Source of the DNA: JAPHTQ01 sp050295975 | GTDB taxonomy: Bacteria; Pseudomonadota; Gammaproteobacteria; Thiohalomonadales; Thiohalomonadaceae | DNA length: 29,881 bases | Assembly (NCBI GenBank): GCA_050295975.1 | Contig: JBNKQR010000038.1 | Location: 1-29,881 of the forward strand | Reading direction: 5' to 3' | Shown: positions 15,700-23,252 of the stretch, one piece after another | How positions within the stretch are numbered: position 1 is the first letter of the stretch | How the letters are laid out: each line of letters begins with the position of its first letter | The notes under the pieces: generated by a model | Seen by the model: the letters and a program-made list of their open reading frames with translations, nothing else | Database searches by the model: none | What the model was told of the DNA's origin: nothing | Position numbers and translations under genes: made by a program

Positions 15700-17561
15700 T
15701 GGCTAAGACTATCGTAGAAGACAACATTGATATCCTGGTTGCTGGTGCTGGCCTCGGCGGTACTGGTGCGGCGTGGGAAGCCCGTTTCTGGGGTCAGGAC
15801 AAGAAGATCGTAATTGCTGAAAAAGCGAACATCGATCGTTCTGGCGCTGTGGCTCAGGGTCTGTACGCAATCAACTGCTACATGGGTACCCGCTTCGGTG
15901 AGAACAATCCTGAAGACCACGTGCGCTACGCGCGTATGGACCTGATGGGTATGGTTCGTGAGGATCTGCTGTTTGATATGGCTCGCCACGTTGACTCGGC
16001 TGTTCACCAGTTCGAAGAGTGGGGCATGCCTATCATGCGCAACCCTAAGACCGGTTCCTATCTGCGTGAAGGTCGGTGGCAGATCATGATCCACGGTGAA
16101 TCCTATAAGCCTCTCGTAGCTGAAGCTGCGAAGAAGTCGGCTGATAAGGTTTACAACCGTATCTGCGTTACCCACCTGCTGATGGATGATGCCAAAGAGA
16201 ACCGCGTTGCTGGTGCTGTTGGTTTCAACGTTCGTACTGGTGACTACCACGTATTCAAGTCCAAGACCGTTATCGTTGGTGCCGGTGGCGCGTCCAACAT
16301 CTTCAAGCCACGTTCAGTGGGTGAAGGTGCAGGTCGTGTATGGTACGCACCTTGGTCTTCTGGCTCAGCTTACGGTCTGATGATCGAAGCTGGTGCGAAG
16401 ATGACCCAGATGGAAAACCGTATCGTTCTGGCTCGATTCAAAGATGGTTACGGCCCAGTTGGTGCTTACTTCCTCCACCTCAAGACCTACACTCAGAACT
16501 GTAATGGCGAAGAGTATGAGTCAAAGTGGTTCCCGGCTCTGACCGAGATGGTTGGTAAAGAGTACCTGGATACCGAAGGTCAGCATCTGTCCCACAAGCC
16601 AATTCCGACCTGCCTGCGTAACCACGCATTCATCAACGAAGTGGCTGCTGGTCGTGGTCCTATCCACATGGTTACCATGGAGGCGTTCCAGGATCCTCAT
16701 CTTGAGGAGATTGGCTGGCACAACTTCCTGGGTATGACTGTTGGTCAGGCTGTTCTGTGGGCCGCTACCGACGTTAACCCGAAGTATGAGAACCCGGAAC
16801 TGACCACCTCTGAGCCTTACGTTATGGGTTCACACGCCACTGGTTGTGGTGCCTGGTGTTCTGGTCCTGAGGATCTCTCTCCTGATGAGTACTTCTGGGG
16901 CTACAACCGTATGACCACCGTTGAAGGTCTGTTCGGTGCCGGTGACGCCGTTGGTGGTACTCCGCACGCCTTCTCCTCCGGTTCATTCACCGAAGGTCGT
17001 CTGGCTGCCAAGGCTGCCTGTAAGTACATCGACGACGGTAAGGCCGAAGGTATCCGTGTTTCTCAGGAGCAGATCAACCGCCGTAAGGCCGAGATCTACA
17101 AGCCGATGGAGCACTACAAGGTTTACCGCAATGAAATCGTTGCCGGTAGTGTTAACCCGAACTACATCAACCCACGTCAGGGTCTCGACCGTCTGCAGAA
17201 GCTGATGGATGAGTACTGTGGTGGTGTTACGGTTAACTACATGACCAACGACAAGCTGCTGCACATCGGTCTGAAGAAGATGGCAGTTCTTGAAGAGGAT
17301 CTGGAAAAGGTAGCGGCCGAGAATGTTCACGAGCTGCTGCGTGCATGGGAGCTGAAGCATCGTCACCGCGCTGCTGAGTCAGTATTCCAGCACACTCTGT
17401 TCCGTAAGGAGACTCGTTGGCCTGGTTACTACTACCGTGGTGACGCCATGAAGTTGAACGATGATGAGTGGCATGTACTGACCGTCTCACGTCGTGATCC
17501 TAAGACTGGCGAGTACACCATGGAAAAGGCTCCTCTCTACCACATTGTGGAAGAGAAGTAG
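15699..17561 (+). CDS. aprA: adenylylsulfate reductase alpha subunit AprA
   Basis: This 620-aa flavoprotein joins AMP and sulfite to form adenosine 5'-phosphosulfate and electrons when run in the oxidative direction, in the cytoplasm. The FAD-binding glycine motif is at about residues 12-22 (VAGAGLGGTGAAWEA), the active-site region includes DRSGAVAQGLYAINCYMG, and SGPEDLSPDEYFWGYNRM, GLFGAGDAVGGTPHAFSSGS and TRWPGYYYRGD are further family landmarks. Length is normal. The start overlaps the aprB stop. Codon use is strongly biased to GGT, CGT and CTG compared with neighbouring genes, as expected for a highly expressed enzyme. No ATP sulfurylase gene follows. Confidence 0.96.
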   Translation: MAKTIVEDNIDILVAGAGLGGTGAAWEARFWGQDKKIVIAEKANIDRSGAVAQGLYAINCYMGTRFGENNPEDHVRYARMDLMGMVREDLLFDMARHVDSAVHQFEEWGMPIMRNPKTGSYLREGRWQIMIHGESYKPLVAEAAKKSADKVYNRICVTHLLMDDAKENRVAGAVGFNVRTGDYHVFKSKTVIVGAGGASNIFKPRSVGEGAGRVWYAPWSSGSAYGLMIEAGAKMTQMENRIVLARFKDGYGPVGAYFLHLKTYTQNCNGEEYESKWFPALTEMVGKEYLDTEGQHLSHKPIPTCLRNHAFINEVAAGRGPIHMVTMEAFQDPHLEEIGWHNFLGMTVGQAVLWAATDVNPKYENPELTTSEPYVMGSHATGCGAWCSGPEDLSPDEYFWGYNRMTTVEGLFGAGDAVGGTPHAFSSGSFTEGRLAAKAACKYIDDGKAEGIRVSQEQINRRKAEIYKPMEHYKVYRNEIVAGSVNPNYINPRQGLDRLQKLMDEYCGGVTVNYMTNDKLLHIGLKKMAVLEEDLEKVAAENVHELLRAWELKHRHRAAESVFQHTLFRKETRWPGYYYRGDAMKLNDDEWHVLTVSRRDPKTGEYTMEKAPLYHIVEEK

Positions 17562-17574
17562 TTCTAGTCCATGA

Positions 17575-17658
17575 CACTCAGGCGGGAGGCGTAGCATTAG
17601 CCTCCCGTTCTGCCTGAGTGGCAAAGAAAAGATCAACATTAGTGTTGGTCTTTTTTTT
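17575..17658 (+). terminator. double-hairpin terminator after aprA
   Basis: A long two-part hairpin comes first: CACTCAGGC/GCCTGAGTG (17575-17583, 17612-17620) enclosing GGGAGGC/GCCTCCC (17584-17590, 17600-17606). It is followed by a classic terminator stem GATCAACA/TGTTGGTC (17631-17638, 17643-17650) with A before and eight T after. The first hairpin may protect the abundant apr mRNA from 3' decay; the second stops transcription. Confidence 0.85.
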
Positions 17659-17742
17659 GTTAAAGGTTATGGTCTAAGCATGCTCCGCGTCAGGCGGAGT
17701 GAATGACCACTAACATAACATCTTGATTTCAGAGAGAACCCA

Positions 17743-18093
17743 ATGAACATAATTGATAAAACAGATGAGGAGATCCTTGAGGTCGCGCTACCCATGTGGG
17801 CAGACCTAATCAAGTACTCCAATAAGGGTGACTATGGAAAGTTCATTCGTAACTTCTCCTATGACCTTCTGCTCGGTCTGAATGAAGTTGAGGTTGGAAA
17901 ACAATTCGCCAAGAGTGAGCTGGCGCGTAACCTTTCAGAAGAGTATGACTTCCTGGGTTTTATCCGTCGTGGTGAGCATGTGACCTGTCTATTCCGAGTG
18001 CGCAGCACCAAGAAAGAAGGTGAATGGCTTGGTCGTATGGTTATCGGTTATGAACGAGGCGAAATTAAGATCTTCGCTTCATCAATCTTCTAA
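17743..18093 (+). CDS. conserved-looking protein of unknown function downstream of aprA
   Basis: This 116-aa soluble protein has no signal peptide or membrane segment, and I do not recognise its family. It starts with a helix-like acidic stretch (DKTDEEILEVALPMWADLIKY), followed by FIRNFSYDLLLGLNEVEVGKQF, and ends in beta-like strands (GEHVTCLFRVRSTKKEGEWLGRMVIGYERGEIKIFAS). The overall pattern resembles small cystatin-like/SnoaL-type alpha+beta folds, but that is only a fold guess. A purine-rich AGAGAG precedes the ATG. It follows the apr terminator by about 85 bases and precedes the FKBP gene by six, so these two form an operon separate from aprMBA. Confidence 0.7.
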   Translation: MNIIDKTDEEILEVALPMWADLIKYSNKGDYGKFIRNFSYDLLLGLNEVEVGKQFAKSELARNLSEEYDFLGFIRRGEHVTCLFRVRSTKKEGEWLGRMVIGYERGEIKIFASSIF

Positions 18094-18099
18094 GCCACT

Positions 18100-18615
18100 A
18101 TGAGTGAAACAATACAAGACAATAAGTTTGTCGAACTGAAATACGAGGTTGCCGACAAAAAAACGGGCCAGGTTCTATCGACGGTAGAATTTCCCCTGAG
18201 CTATGTGCATGGTGCCGAGCAGGTACTGGCCACTCAGGTTACCGATGACCTGGTAGGTCGATCGCAAGGTGAGATCATCGAAATACCGATCGATGGTAAC
18301 GCGATCTACGGACCGCGTGACGAGAACCTGGTCTTTACTGACAACATCGAGAATGTGCCGGAAGAGTACCGCGAAGTCGGCACCAAAATATTGATGGAAA
18401 ACGAGCAGGGTGGAACCAAAGAGTTCATCGTTACTCGTGTGGATGAAAAATCCCTGACCGTCGATGGCAACAATCCACTTTGCGGCAGAGATCTTATCTT
18501 TAAGCTTGAAATCCTGACGGTGCGGGATGCTACGCCTGAAGAGATGGAAGCCGGTACGAAAGTGATCGATGGGCCGGATATTGATATTGACCCCGATCGG
18601 ATTGTACCTATTTAA
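18100..18615 (+). CDS. FKBP-type peptidyl-prolyl isomerase, SlyD-like
   Basis: This 171-aa protein matches SlyD-type FKBP prolyl isomerases, which catalyse cis-trans isomerisation of prolyl bonds and act as chaperones in the cytoplasm. Evidence includes the early strand VELKYEVADKKTGQVLST, YVHGAEQVL near residue 36, the LVGRSQGEIIEIPIDGNAIYGPRDENLV segment leading into the insert-in-flap region, and a return to FKBP strands (LCGRDLIFKLEILTVRDAT). A His-rich metal-binding tail like that of E. coli SlyD is absent; the tail is acidic instead. The gene has little ribosome site of its own and is likely coupled to the preceding small gene. It ends four bases from the convergent gene at 18619. Confidence 0.82.
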   Translation: MSETIQDNKFVELKYEVADKKTGQVLSTVEFPLSYVHGAEQVLATQVTDDLVGRSQGEIIEIPIDGNAIYGPRDENLVFTDNIENVPEEYREVGTKILMENEQGGTKEFIVTRVDEKSLTVDGNNPLCGRDLIFKLEILTVRDATPEEMEAGTKVIDGPDIDIDPDRIVPI

Positions 18616-18618
18616 GTT

Positions 18619-19257
18619 TTAATACGGGGCCCCAACCATCCTGTCCGACATCAGGATGCCAATATAGGGTGCATAGGTAAGTACGGCACCTTGTGCCGGG
18701 CCCAGACCGTTAAAGGCATTGATGACCTGTATCTGGAGCACTTCACTCTTTGGATCCGATTGAAGCGCCTCCAGGGCAGCCATAAACTCCGCGGTCTCTT
18801 CGCTATTCAGGTACTGCCTCAACATCTGAAGCGCCTCTTCGATTCTTTCAGGATCGAGATCCTTCCTGACCATTACCGGTTGATCCATATGGGGATCGTC
18901 AAAGGCCGGCGGTTCGTCGAAGACATTCGCTCCAAGCCCCTGCGATGGGCTGACCGACTTGAGTCCGGCAAAGGCCTGGTATTCATCTAGTGCTTTCTGT
19001 TTCAAGGCCGCCACAAAGGCATTAAATGCCTGGGCGTTGGGCTTCCCCAGATAGAGAGAGAGCAGGGTTTCACCATTCACGCGACTGGTGAAGTTCAGTG
19101 ATGAGCTGGTGATGACAGGCTCTGGATTAATGACGGTGAGCATCACCGTGATGGTCTCTTCATCTTTAAACGGCGCTTTACTTCGAAGCCTGACGTGGTC
19201 GTCAACAATCTCGAATTCCCGAGTCCCTTTAAACAGACTTTTTTGCGTGAGTTTCAT
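18619..19257 (-). CDS. hypothetical protein, last gene of the minus-strand operon
   Basis: This 212-aa soluble protein has no signal peptide. I do not recognise a family. The first 60 residues look like beta-strands (EFEIVDDHVRLRSK, ETITVMLTVINPEPVITSSSLNF), perhaps a PH-like fold. Next come a helix (AQAFNAFVAALKQKALDEYQAF), a low-complexity acidic linker with paired Pro and Asp (FDEPPAFDDPHMDQP) and a second helical part (DPERIEEALQMLRQYL, TAEFMAALEALQSD). It lies 23 bases after the 103-aa gene and converges on the FKBP gene with a four-base gap. Confidence 0.65.
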   Translation of the reverse strand: MKLTQKSLFKGTREFEIVDDHVRLRSKAPFKDEETITVMLTVINPEPVITSSSLNFTSRVNGETLLSLYLGKPNAQAFNAFVAALKQKALDEYQAFAGLKSVSPSQGLGANVFDEPPAFDDPHMDQPVMVRKDLDPERIEEALQMLRQYLNSEETAEFMAALEALQSDPKSEVLQIQVINAFNGLGPAQGAVLTYAPYIGILMSDRMVGAPY

Positions 19258-19280
19258 TGCGACTATGGACTCTTTTATGA

Positions 19281-19592
19281 TTATTTGCTGAAGACTTCAT
19301 TCATCAGACTAGCGACAAATTCATTCATATATGAATTCTCGCCGCAGTGAATGAGTTGCGTGTCGTCGGTTCTGAATGTGAGGTAAGGTTTGACCTCGGT
19401 CCCTTCAAATTCAACTCTTGCCATGTCGTCAAGGGTACTGGCAACACTGAAGGCAATCTCACCAGTGACTTCTTTCAACTTATCTCCATCGTAACCTGCG
19501 GCGACGAGTTTGAAGCGAATCTGTTCAATCAACTCACGCAGGAGGATTTGTTGATGTTGTTCGTATTTGTCGGTTTCAATTTCTAGTTGCAT
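19281..19592 (-). CDS. small hypothetical protein in the minus-strand operon
   Basis: This 103-aa soluble protein begins with a long amphipathic helix (YEQHQQILLRELIEQIRFKLV) and continues with short strands (VEVEFEGTEV-like and YLTFRTDDTQLIHCG) and a C-terminal helix. No known domain is apparent. The ATG is at 19590-19592, 12 bases after the GNAT gene, and the next gene starts 23 bases on. It is probably made together with the 212-aa protein and may act with it. Confidence 0.62.
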   Translation of the reverse strand: MQLEIETDKYEQHQQILLRELIEQIRFKLVAAGYDGDKLKEVTGEIAFSVASTLDDMARVEFEGTEVKPYLTFRTDDTQLIHCGENSYMNEFVASLMNEVFSK

Positions 19593-19604
19593 CTCAGTTA
19601 TCCT

Positions 19605-20648
19605 TCAATGTTCTGAATGACGTTGTTGGATCAAACTACGGAGCCAGTTCAACAACCGCTTTGCTCTGTGTTCAGGCTCACGCTTGTTGATACAGTAGAG
19701 CGCAACGCGCTCCCTGCGTTCGGACATCCAGTCCTGCTTATAAGCATCATTTCCCGTCAGGAAGTCAATCTCATCGACCTTGTCATTGTCGATGACATGC
19801 GCCATCAGGTATTTAGTAAGAATCGAACCGGGGGAGTAGTGTTTCCACTCCTTATCGTAAGCCAGCTTAAAAATGCTGGCCTTGCCATGTACCACAAACC
19901 AGAATTGAGCAGCTACCGGTCTGTCATCTGTATAGAGGATGGCGAGTCGTAACCATCCCTGTGCGGACAGGTTACTGGCCAGTCCCTGAATAAAATCGCC
20001 ATACAGCTCATTAGCTTTCCAGCTTTTGGTGTAAACGCTGTTGTAGTCCTCTAGCCCTTGCTGCAGATCATCGTCGGTAAATAGACGGATGGTGTAGCCA
20101 TGTTCACGCTCAAGCTTTCGTTCCTTTCGTGCGATGGAATTACGCACTCTAGCGGGACGCTCCGCCATGTAGTCATGAAACGTCTCCCCTTGAGGGCGAT
20201 GAATCCAGTTGTAAAAGCGGAAGGCTCGATGACAGGAACTTCCTGAAGATTCCATCGCCTGCTGCAGGCTCTGCATATTCCCATCGTCGTCGGCAATCGG
20301 CTCAAGTCGCAGAGAAGAAAATGGTGGCTGACTTAAACCACGGGCCAGGCAGTCAATGATCGCCGCTTGTTCATCCTCGGCAAGTAACAGTGTATAGAGC
20401 GAGGAGTAGAGGTTGATGAGCGCATAGCCGTGCACACTGCCTTGCATCTTAAGAGGCAGTATCGCCAGAACCTTACCCCCTTCAAGCACACAGGCGAGTA
20501 AGATCTCCTGAGATTCATCCGCTGTATTCTTAATCAGGTTCTCAAACCAGGGGCGCGAAAAAAAGATACTCTCTTCTGCGGCCCTGGCAAACAGGGCGTC
20601 GGCATTTCCAGGTAATTGATCAAGAGTTGTGTAGCAGACAAATTCCAT
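19605..20648 (-). CDS. GNAT family N-acetyltransferase, BioF2/FemAB-like
   Basis: This 347-aa protein matches the BioF2-like/CelD-type branch of the GNAT superfamily, related to FemAB aminoacyl transferases. Supporting segments are EESIFFSRPWFENLI near residue 27, RNSIARKERKLEREHGYTIRLF in the centre and a C-terminal GNAT half with LRLAILYTDDRPVAAQFWFVVHGKASIFKLAYDKEWKHYSPG and DFLTGNDAYKQDW. Relatives act in cell-envelope polymer or exosortase gene clusters, but no such cluster is here, so the substrate is unknown. I start at the ATG at 20646-20648. A TTG one codon upstream is also possible. The upstream gene ends only three bases before it. Confidence 0.8.
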   Translation of the reverse strand: MEFVCYTTLDQLPGNADALFARAAEESIFFSRPWFENLIKNTADESQEILLACVLEGGKVLAILPLKMQGSVHGYALINLYSSLYTLLLAEDEQAAIIDCLARGLSQPPFSSLRLEPIADDDGNMQSLQQAMESSGSSCHRAFRFYNWIHRPQGETFHDYMAERPARVRNSIARKERKLEREHGYTIRLFTDDDLQQGLEDYNSVYTKSWKANELYGDFIQGLASNLSAQGWLRLAILYTDDRPVAAQFWFVVHGKASIFKLAYDKEWKHYSPGSILTKYLMAHVIDNDKVDEIDFLTGNDAYKQDWMSERRERVALYCINKREPEHRAKRLLNWLRSLIQQRHSEH

Positions 20649-20651
20649 CAA

Positions 20652-21002
20652 CTAGTTGATTGTCTTACTACCACTCTCATCCATATCGCCCGCCATCTCG
20701 ATCATCTCCGAGATTTCCAAAGTACCGTTGATCTCCAGGAAAGGACAGGACTGTGCTGCGGCAAGGGCCTTTTGCATCGAATCCATTCTCAGGATAGTCA
20801 TCCCCGACATAGCAGAAATGCTTCCTTCAGAGATCGAACCATTCGCCCTAATTGTATGCGTATCTTTGAATGGCACAGCCGGGCTGACCACTGCATCACC
20901 CAGCGACATCAGCCACTGCTGGTAATCCTGCATGTGCTTTTGTCTTTGTACCGGGTCGGAAGGGTGCTCGCCTCCCAGGTAAACCATAATGTATTGTGGC
21001 AT
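20652..21002 (-). CDS. YCII-related domain protein
   Basis: This 116-aa protein matches the YCII/DGPF-type family, small dimeric alpha/beta-barrel proteins usually without a known reaction. Typical features are the first strand PQYIMVYLGG, a helix HMQDYQQWLMSLGDAV, a short segment PAVPFKDTHTI and the last part MTILRMDSMQKALAAAQSCPFLEINGTLEISEM. A His-Asp pair used by some relatives is not obvious. It is the first gene of the four-gene minus-strand operon that converges on the apr side. Confidence 0.8.
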   Translation of the reverse strand: MPQYIMVYLGGEHPSDPVQRQKHMQDYQQWLMSLGDAVVSPAVPFKDTHTIRANGSISEGSISAMSGMTILRMDSMQKALAAAQSCPFLEINGTLEISEMIEMAGDMDESGSKTIN

Positions 21003-21388
21003 TTGACGTGGCCCTCAGCGTGATCGTTTGCTTGGAAGAAGTGGCTGATTCTAATGAAAAGTGAGCGGAAAATCAGTGCGAATGTGCCACCCGTGTACGG
21101 GACTCTCGGCGGCAAACAGGCGTGTGAAGTTGGCTCATCCGGTGGGCGGTACTAGCAACCAGAGCAAGATGGCCCTACAGCGCCATTTGGAGGGGATTTC
21201 CGGCTGGGGTAGCGGCAAAAAAACACCTCCAAAAACAAGCCCCTACAATAATTACTTATCGCGCCATAAAGAGTTCTAGGTATAGCTGTGGTTGCTGGTT
21301 ACCTAGCGATTGCTGTTATAATTTGGCTTGCGTAAATACACTATTCTCGTCGCAGTGGCGATCATAACAGCGAAGCAAAAGGTGAATT
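21003..21388. other. intergenic region upstream of the 53-aa gene
   Basis: No supported gene lies here. A 72-codon plus-strand frame at 21061-21279 has no ribosome site and no recognisable sequence. The right part holds a promoter (TATAAT at 21317-21322) and an 8-bp inverted repeat, GCTGTTAT (21313-21320) with ATAACAGC (21364-21371), so the -10 element lies in one arm. The left part must hold the promoter of the minus-strand operon, but I could not pick it out. Confidence 0.4.
21292..21322 (+). promoter_or_regulatory. promoter of the 53-aa gene
   Basis: A perfect -10 hexamer TATAAT (21317-21322) is preceded by TTGCTG (21292-21297) at a long 19-base spacing. It lies about 65 bases upstream of the small gene's ATG. 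The -10 overlaps one arm of an inverted repeat that could be an operator or a leader hairpin. Confidence 0.5.
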
Positions 21389-21550
21389 ATGAGCGGACAA
21401 CCGAAAGCCAGACCGAAAGTTCCTGAGGGCAAAGCCCGTTTCCTTACTACCACTCAAATGGAAGCGAATGAAAAAGGTTTTGTTGGCTACAAGACCACCT
21501 GGGAATCATTCCAGAAAGAGGTTCCGTACACCACTCCGAAGCGCCCCTGA
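21389..21550 (+). CDS. small 53-aa basic protein of unknown function
   Basis: A 54-codon frame starts at an ATG with AGGTG six bases upstream and ends at TGA. The protein opens MSGQPKARPKVPEGKARFLT and ends VPYTTPKRP. It is rich in Lys, Pro and Thr, with no Cys, no signal peptide and no membrane segment. It has its own promoter and a very strong terminator 18 bases after the stop, so it is a single-gene transcript and probably real. I do not recognise it. A short basic nucleic-acid- or protein-binding role is possible but unproven. Confidence 0.65.
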   Translation: MSGQPKARPKVPEGKARFLTTTQMEANEKGFVGYKTTWESFQKEVPYTTPKRP

Positions 21551-21568
21551 ATCACAGGGTCGTGACAA

Positions 21569-21598
21569 CATACGGGGGATGATTCCATCCCCCGTATG
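21569..21598 (+). terminator. terminator of the 53-aa gene
   Basis: A 13-bp perfect stem, CATACGGGGGATG with CATCCCCCGTATG, has the tetraloop ATTC and is followed by a partly T-rich stretch (GTATTTTCCTTTC). Confidence 0.85.
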
Positions 21599-21725
21599 GT
21601 ATTTTCCTTTCTGCTCCTCGCGAGCAATTCCTCACCATTGATACCCTGCCTGTTCAGGTAGCCGGTACATTCCCTAAAGAGTCTGCGTCCTTCGCCTCCT
21701 GACGCCTTTACGGTAAGCTCTGCGA

Positions 21726-22427
21726 ATGGAAACCTTCCAGTTTGAACCCATCGGTCTCATCCACTCCCCCTACCGGGAGAAGTTTGGCATCCCGCGCCAG
21801 CCGGGTTTGGTTAACATTGAGACCACGCTGGAGCTGTTGCCGCCCTACAATCGTCCTGAAGCGGTGAAGGGGCTGGAGGGGTTCTCTCACATCTGGATCA
21901 GTTTTGTTTTCCACGGGGTAAAACGCAGTGAATGGAAGCCGACCGTACGACCTCCTCGCCTGGGCGGTAACGAACGGGTCGGGGTCTTCGCCAGTCGTTC
22001 TACCCATCGCCCCAACCCTCTTGGGCTCTCTGTTGTTGAGTTGACGGGTATTGAGACTACCGATGGGAAAGTGCTGTTGAAATTGAAGGGCGCGGATCTG
22101 CTGGACGGAACACCGGTGCTCGATATCAAACCCTATATCCCCTATGCCGACAGTATCGCCGATGCCCGCGGTGGCTTTGCCGACAAGGCGCCAGGTCCAA
22201 CATTGAAAGTGGAATTCTCACCACAGGCTGCGGCCCAGTGTGATGAACTGGCAAAGCAGGAACCTCAGCTGGAAAGTGTAATTCGTGAGGTACTGGCGCT
22301 GGATCCTCGCCCTGCTTACCAGGCAGAGGAGGGGCGTGAGTACGGCATTAATCTCTACGACCTGAACGTACGTTTTCGTGTGAGCGCTGATCGTGCTGAA
22401 GTGCTGGCTATTGAGGTGGTGGGCTAG
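21726..22427 (+). CDS. trmO: tRNA (N6-threonylcarbamoyladenosine(37)-N6)-methyltransferase TrmO
   Basis: This 233-aa protein is TrmO (TsaA/YaeB), which methylates t6A37 of threonine tRNAs using S-adenosylmethionine. The N-terminal beta-barrel domain is clear: FEPIGLIHSPYREKFGIPRQP at the start, GLEGFSHIWISFVFH near residue 50, GVFASRSTHRPNPLGLSVVEL and LLDGTPVLDIKPYIPYAD. The C-terminal part ending near residue 233 (YGINLYDLNVRFRV) is the second domain. The ATG at 21726 has only a weak ribosome site. Its 3' end overlaps the convergent pomB-like gene by 20 bases. Confidence 0.92.
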   Translation: METFQFEPIGLIHSPYREKFGIPRQPGLVNIETTLELLPPYNRPEAVKGLEGFSHIWISFVFHGVKRSEWKPTVRPPRLGGNERVGVFASRSTHRPNPLGLSVVELTGIETTDGKVLLKLKGADLLDGTPVLDIKPYIPYADSIADARGGFADKAPGPTLKVEFSPQAAAQCDELAKQEPQLESVIREVLALDPRPAYQAEEGREYGINLYDLNVRFRVSADRAEVLAIEVVG

Positions 22428-23247
22428 CCGGTAACGGCGCAGTTCCCCCCTGGGTCAAATCTCCCAGAGTAATAACGATTTCCACACGGCGATTCTTGGC
22501 TCGGTTCTCGCGTGAATCGTTGGGTACCAGAGGTACCGAATCGGCTCGCCCTGAGGCGATGATATGGTTGGGGGGCAGGTTAGAGACATTGATCATGCGC
22601 TGTACCACCGAGGCGGCGCGGGCCGCGGAGAGGTCCCAGTTGGAACGAAAACGGGCGGTGGTGATCGGAATATCATCGGTGTGACCGACTACCAGGATGC
22701 TGCCATCAATGTCACTCAGGGTCTGGCTGACCCGATCCAGGATAGGCTTGAAGTTTTCTTGCAGGTTCGCGCTAGCGACGTCGAAGGAGATGATCTCCTC
22801 AAAGCGGATCACAATTTTGTCTTCATATTTGTTGAGCTCAACAGACTCAGCATTGATCTCCTTCTCCATCTCTCCCTTCAGCGTCTGATAGAGATGTTCG
22901 GTAGCATCGATAACTTCCTGATTGGGTTTGTTCTGTTCGACCACCGGCGGTTTTTCAATCGGGGGCTCTTCGACCGGAGGCTCTTCCACGGGTTCTGATG
23001 GGGGCACGATCTCCGGTATAGGTATGTCCAGCCCCCGGTCACCAATAATCGACGCCTTACCGGTGAGGTAGCCGTTCATCGGATCACCAAGGGCTGTCTG
23101 GATAGAGTTCAAAGCCTGCTTGTACTTCACCACATCGGTGGTAGACATGGAGAGCAGCAGCACAAAGAAAGTCAGCATTAGCGACATCAGATCGGCAAAG
23201 GTGACAATCCACCCTGGTGTACCTGCCGCTGGGTTAGCTTTTTTCAT
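22408..23247 (-). CDS. pomB: flagellar stator protein MotB/PomB-like
   Basis: This 279-aa stator subunit has one N-terminal membrane helix with the conserved ion-binding Asp19 (TFADLMSLMLTFFVLLLSM), a periplasmic linker with VEEPP-type repeats (about residues 75-105) and a C-terminal OmpA peptidoglycan-binding domain (GHTDDIPITTARFRSNWDLSAARA, NDSRENRAKNRRVEI). It anchors the stator to the cell wall while ions pass through to drive the flagellar motor. The partner encoded just upstream looks PomA-like, which suggests a sodium-driven motor, but ion choice is not proven. It starts five bases after the pomA-like stop. Confidence 0.88.
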   Translation of the reverse strand: MKKANPAAGTPGWIVTFADLMSLMLTFFVLLLSMSTTDVVKYKQALNSIQTALGDPMNGYLTGKASIIGDRGLDIPIPEIVPPSEPVEEPPVEEPPIEKPPVVEQNKPNQEVIDATEHLYQTLKGEMEKEINAESVELNKYEDKIVIRFEEIISFDVASANLQENFKPILDRVSQTLSDIDGSILVVGHTDDIPITTARFRSNWDLSAARAASVVQRMINVSNLPPNHIIASGRADSVPLVPNDSRENRAKNRRVEIVITLGDLTQGGTAPLPASPPPQ

Positions 23248-23252
23248 AGCAC

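Noticed and set aside
21061..21279. 72-codon plus-strand frame
   Set aside because: No ribosome binding site, no promoter placed for it, odd composition and no recognisable sequence. Treated as non-coding.
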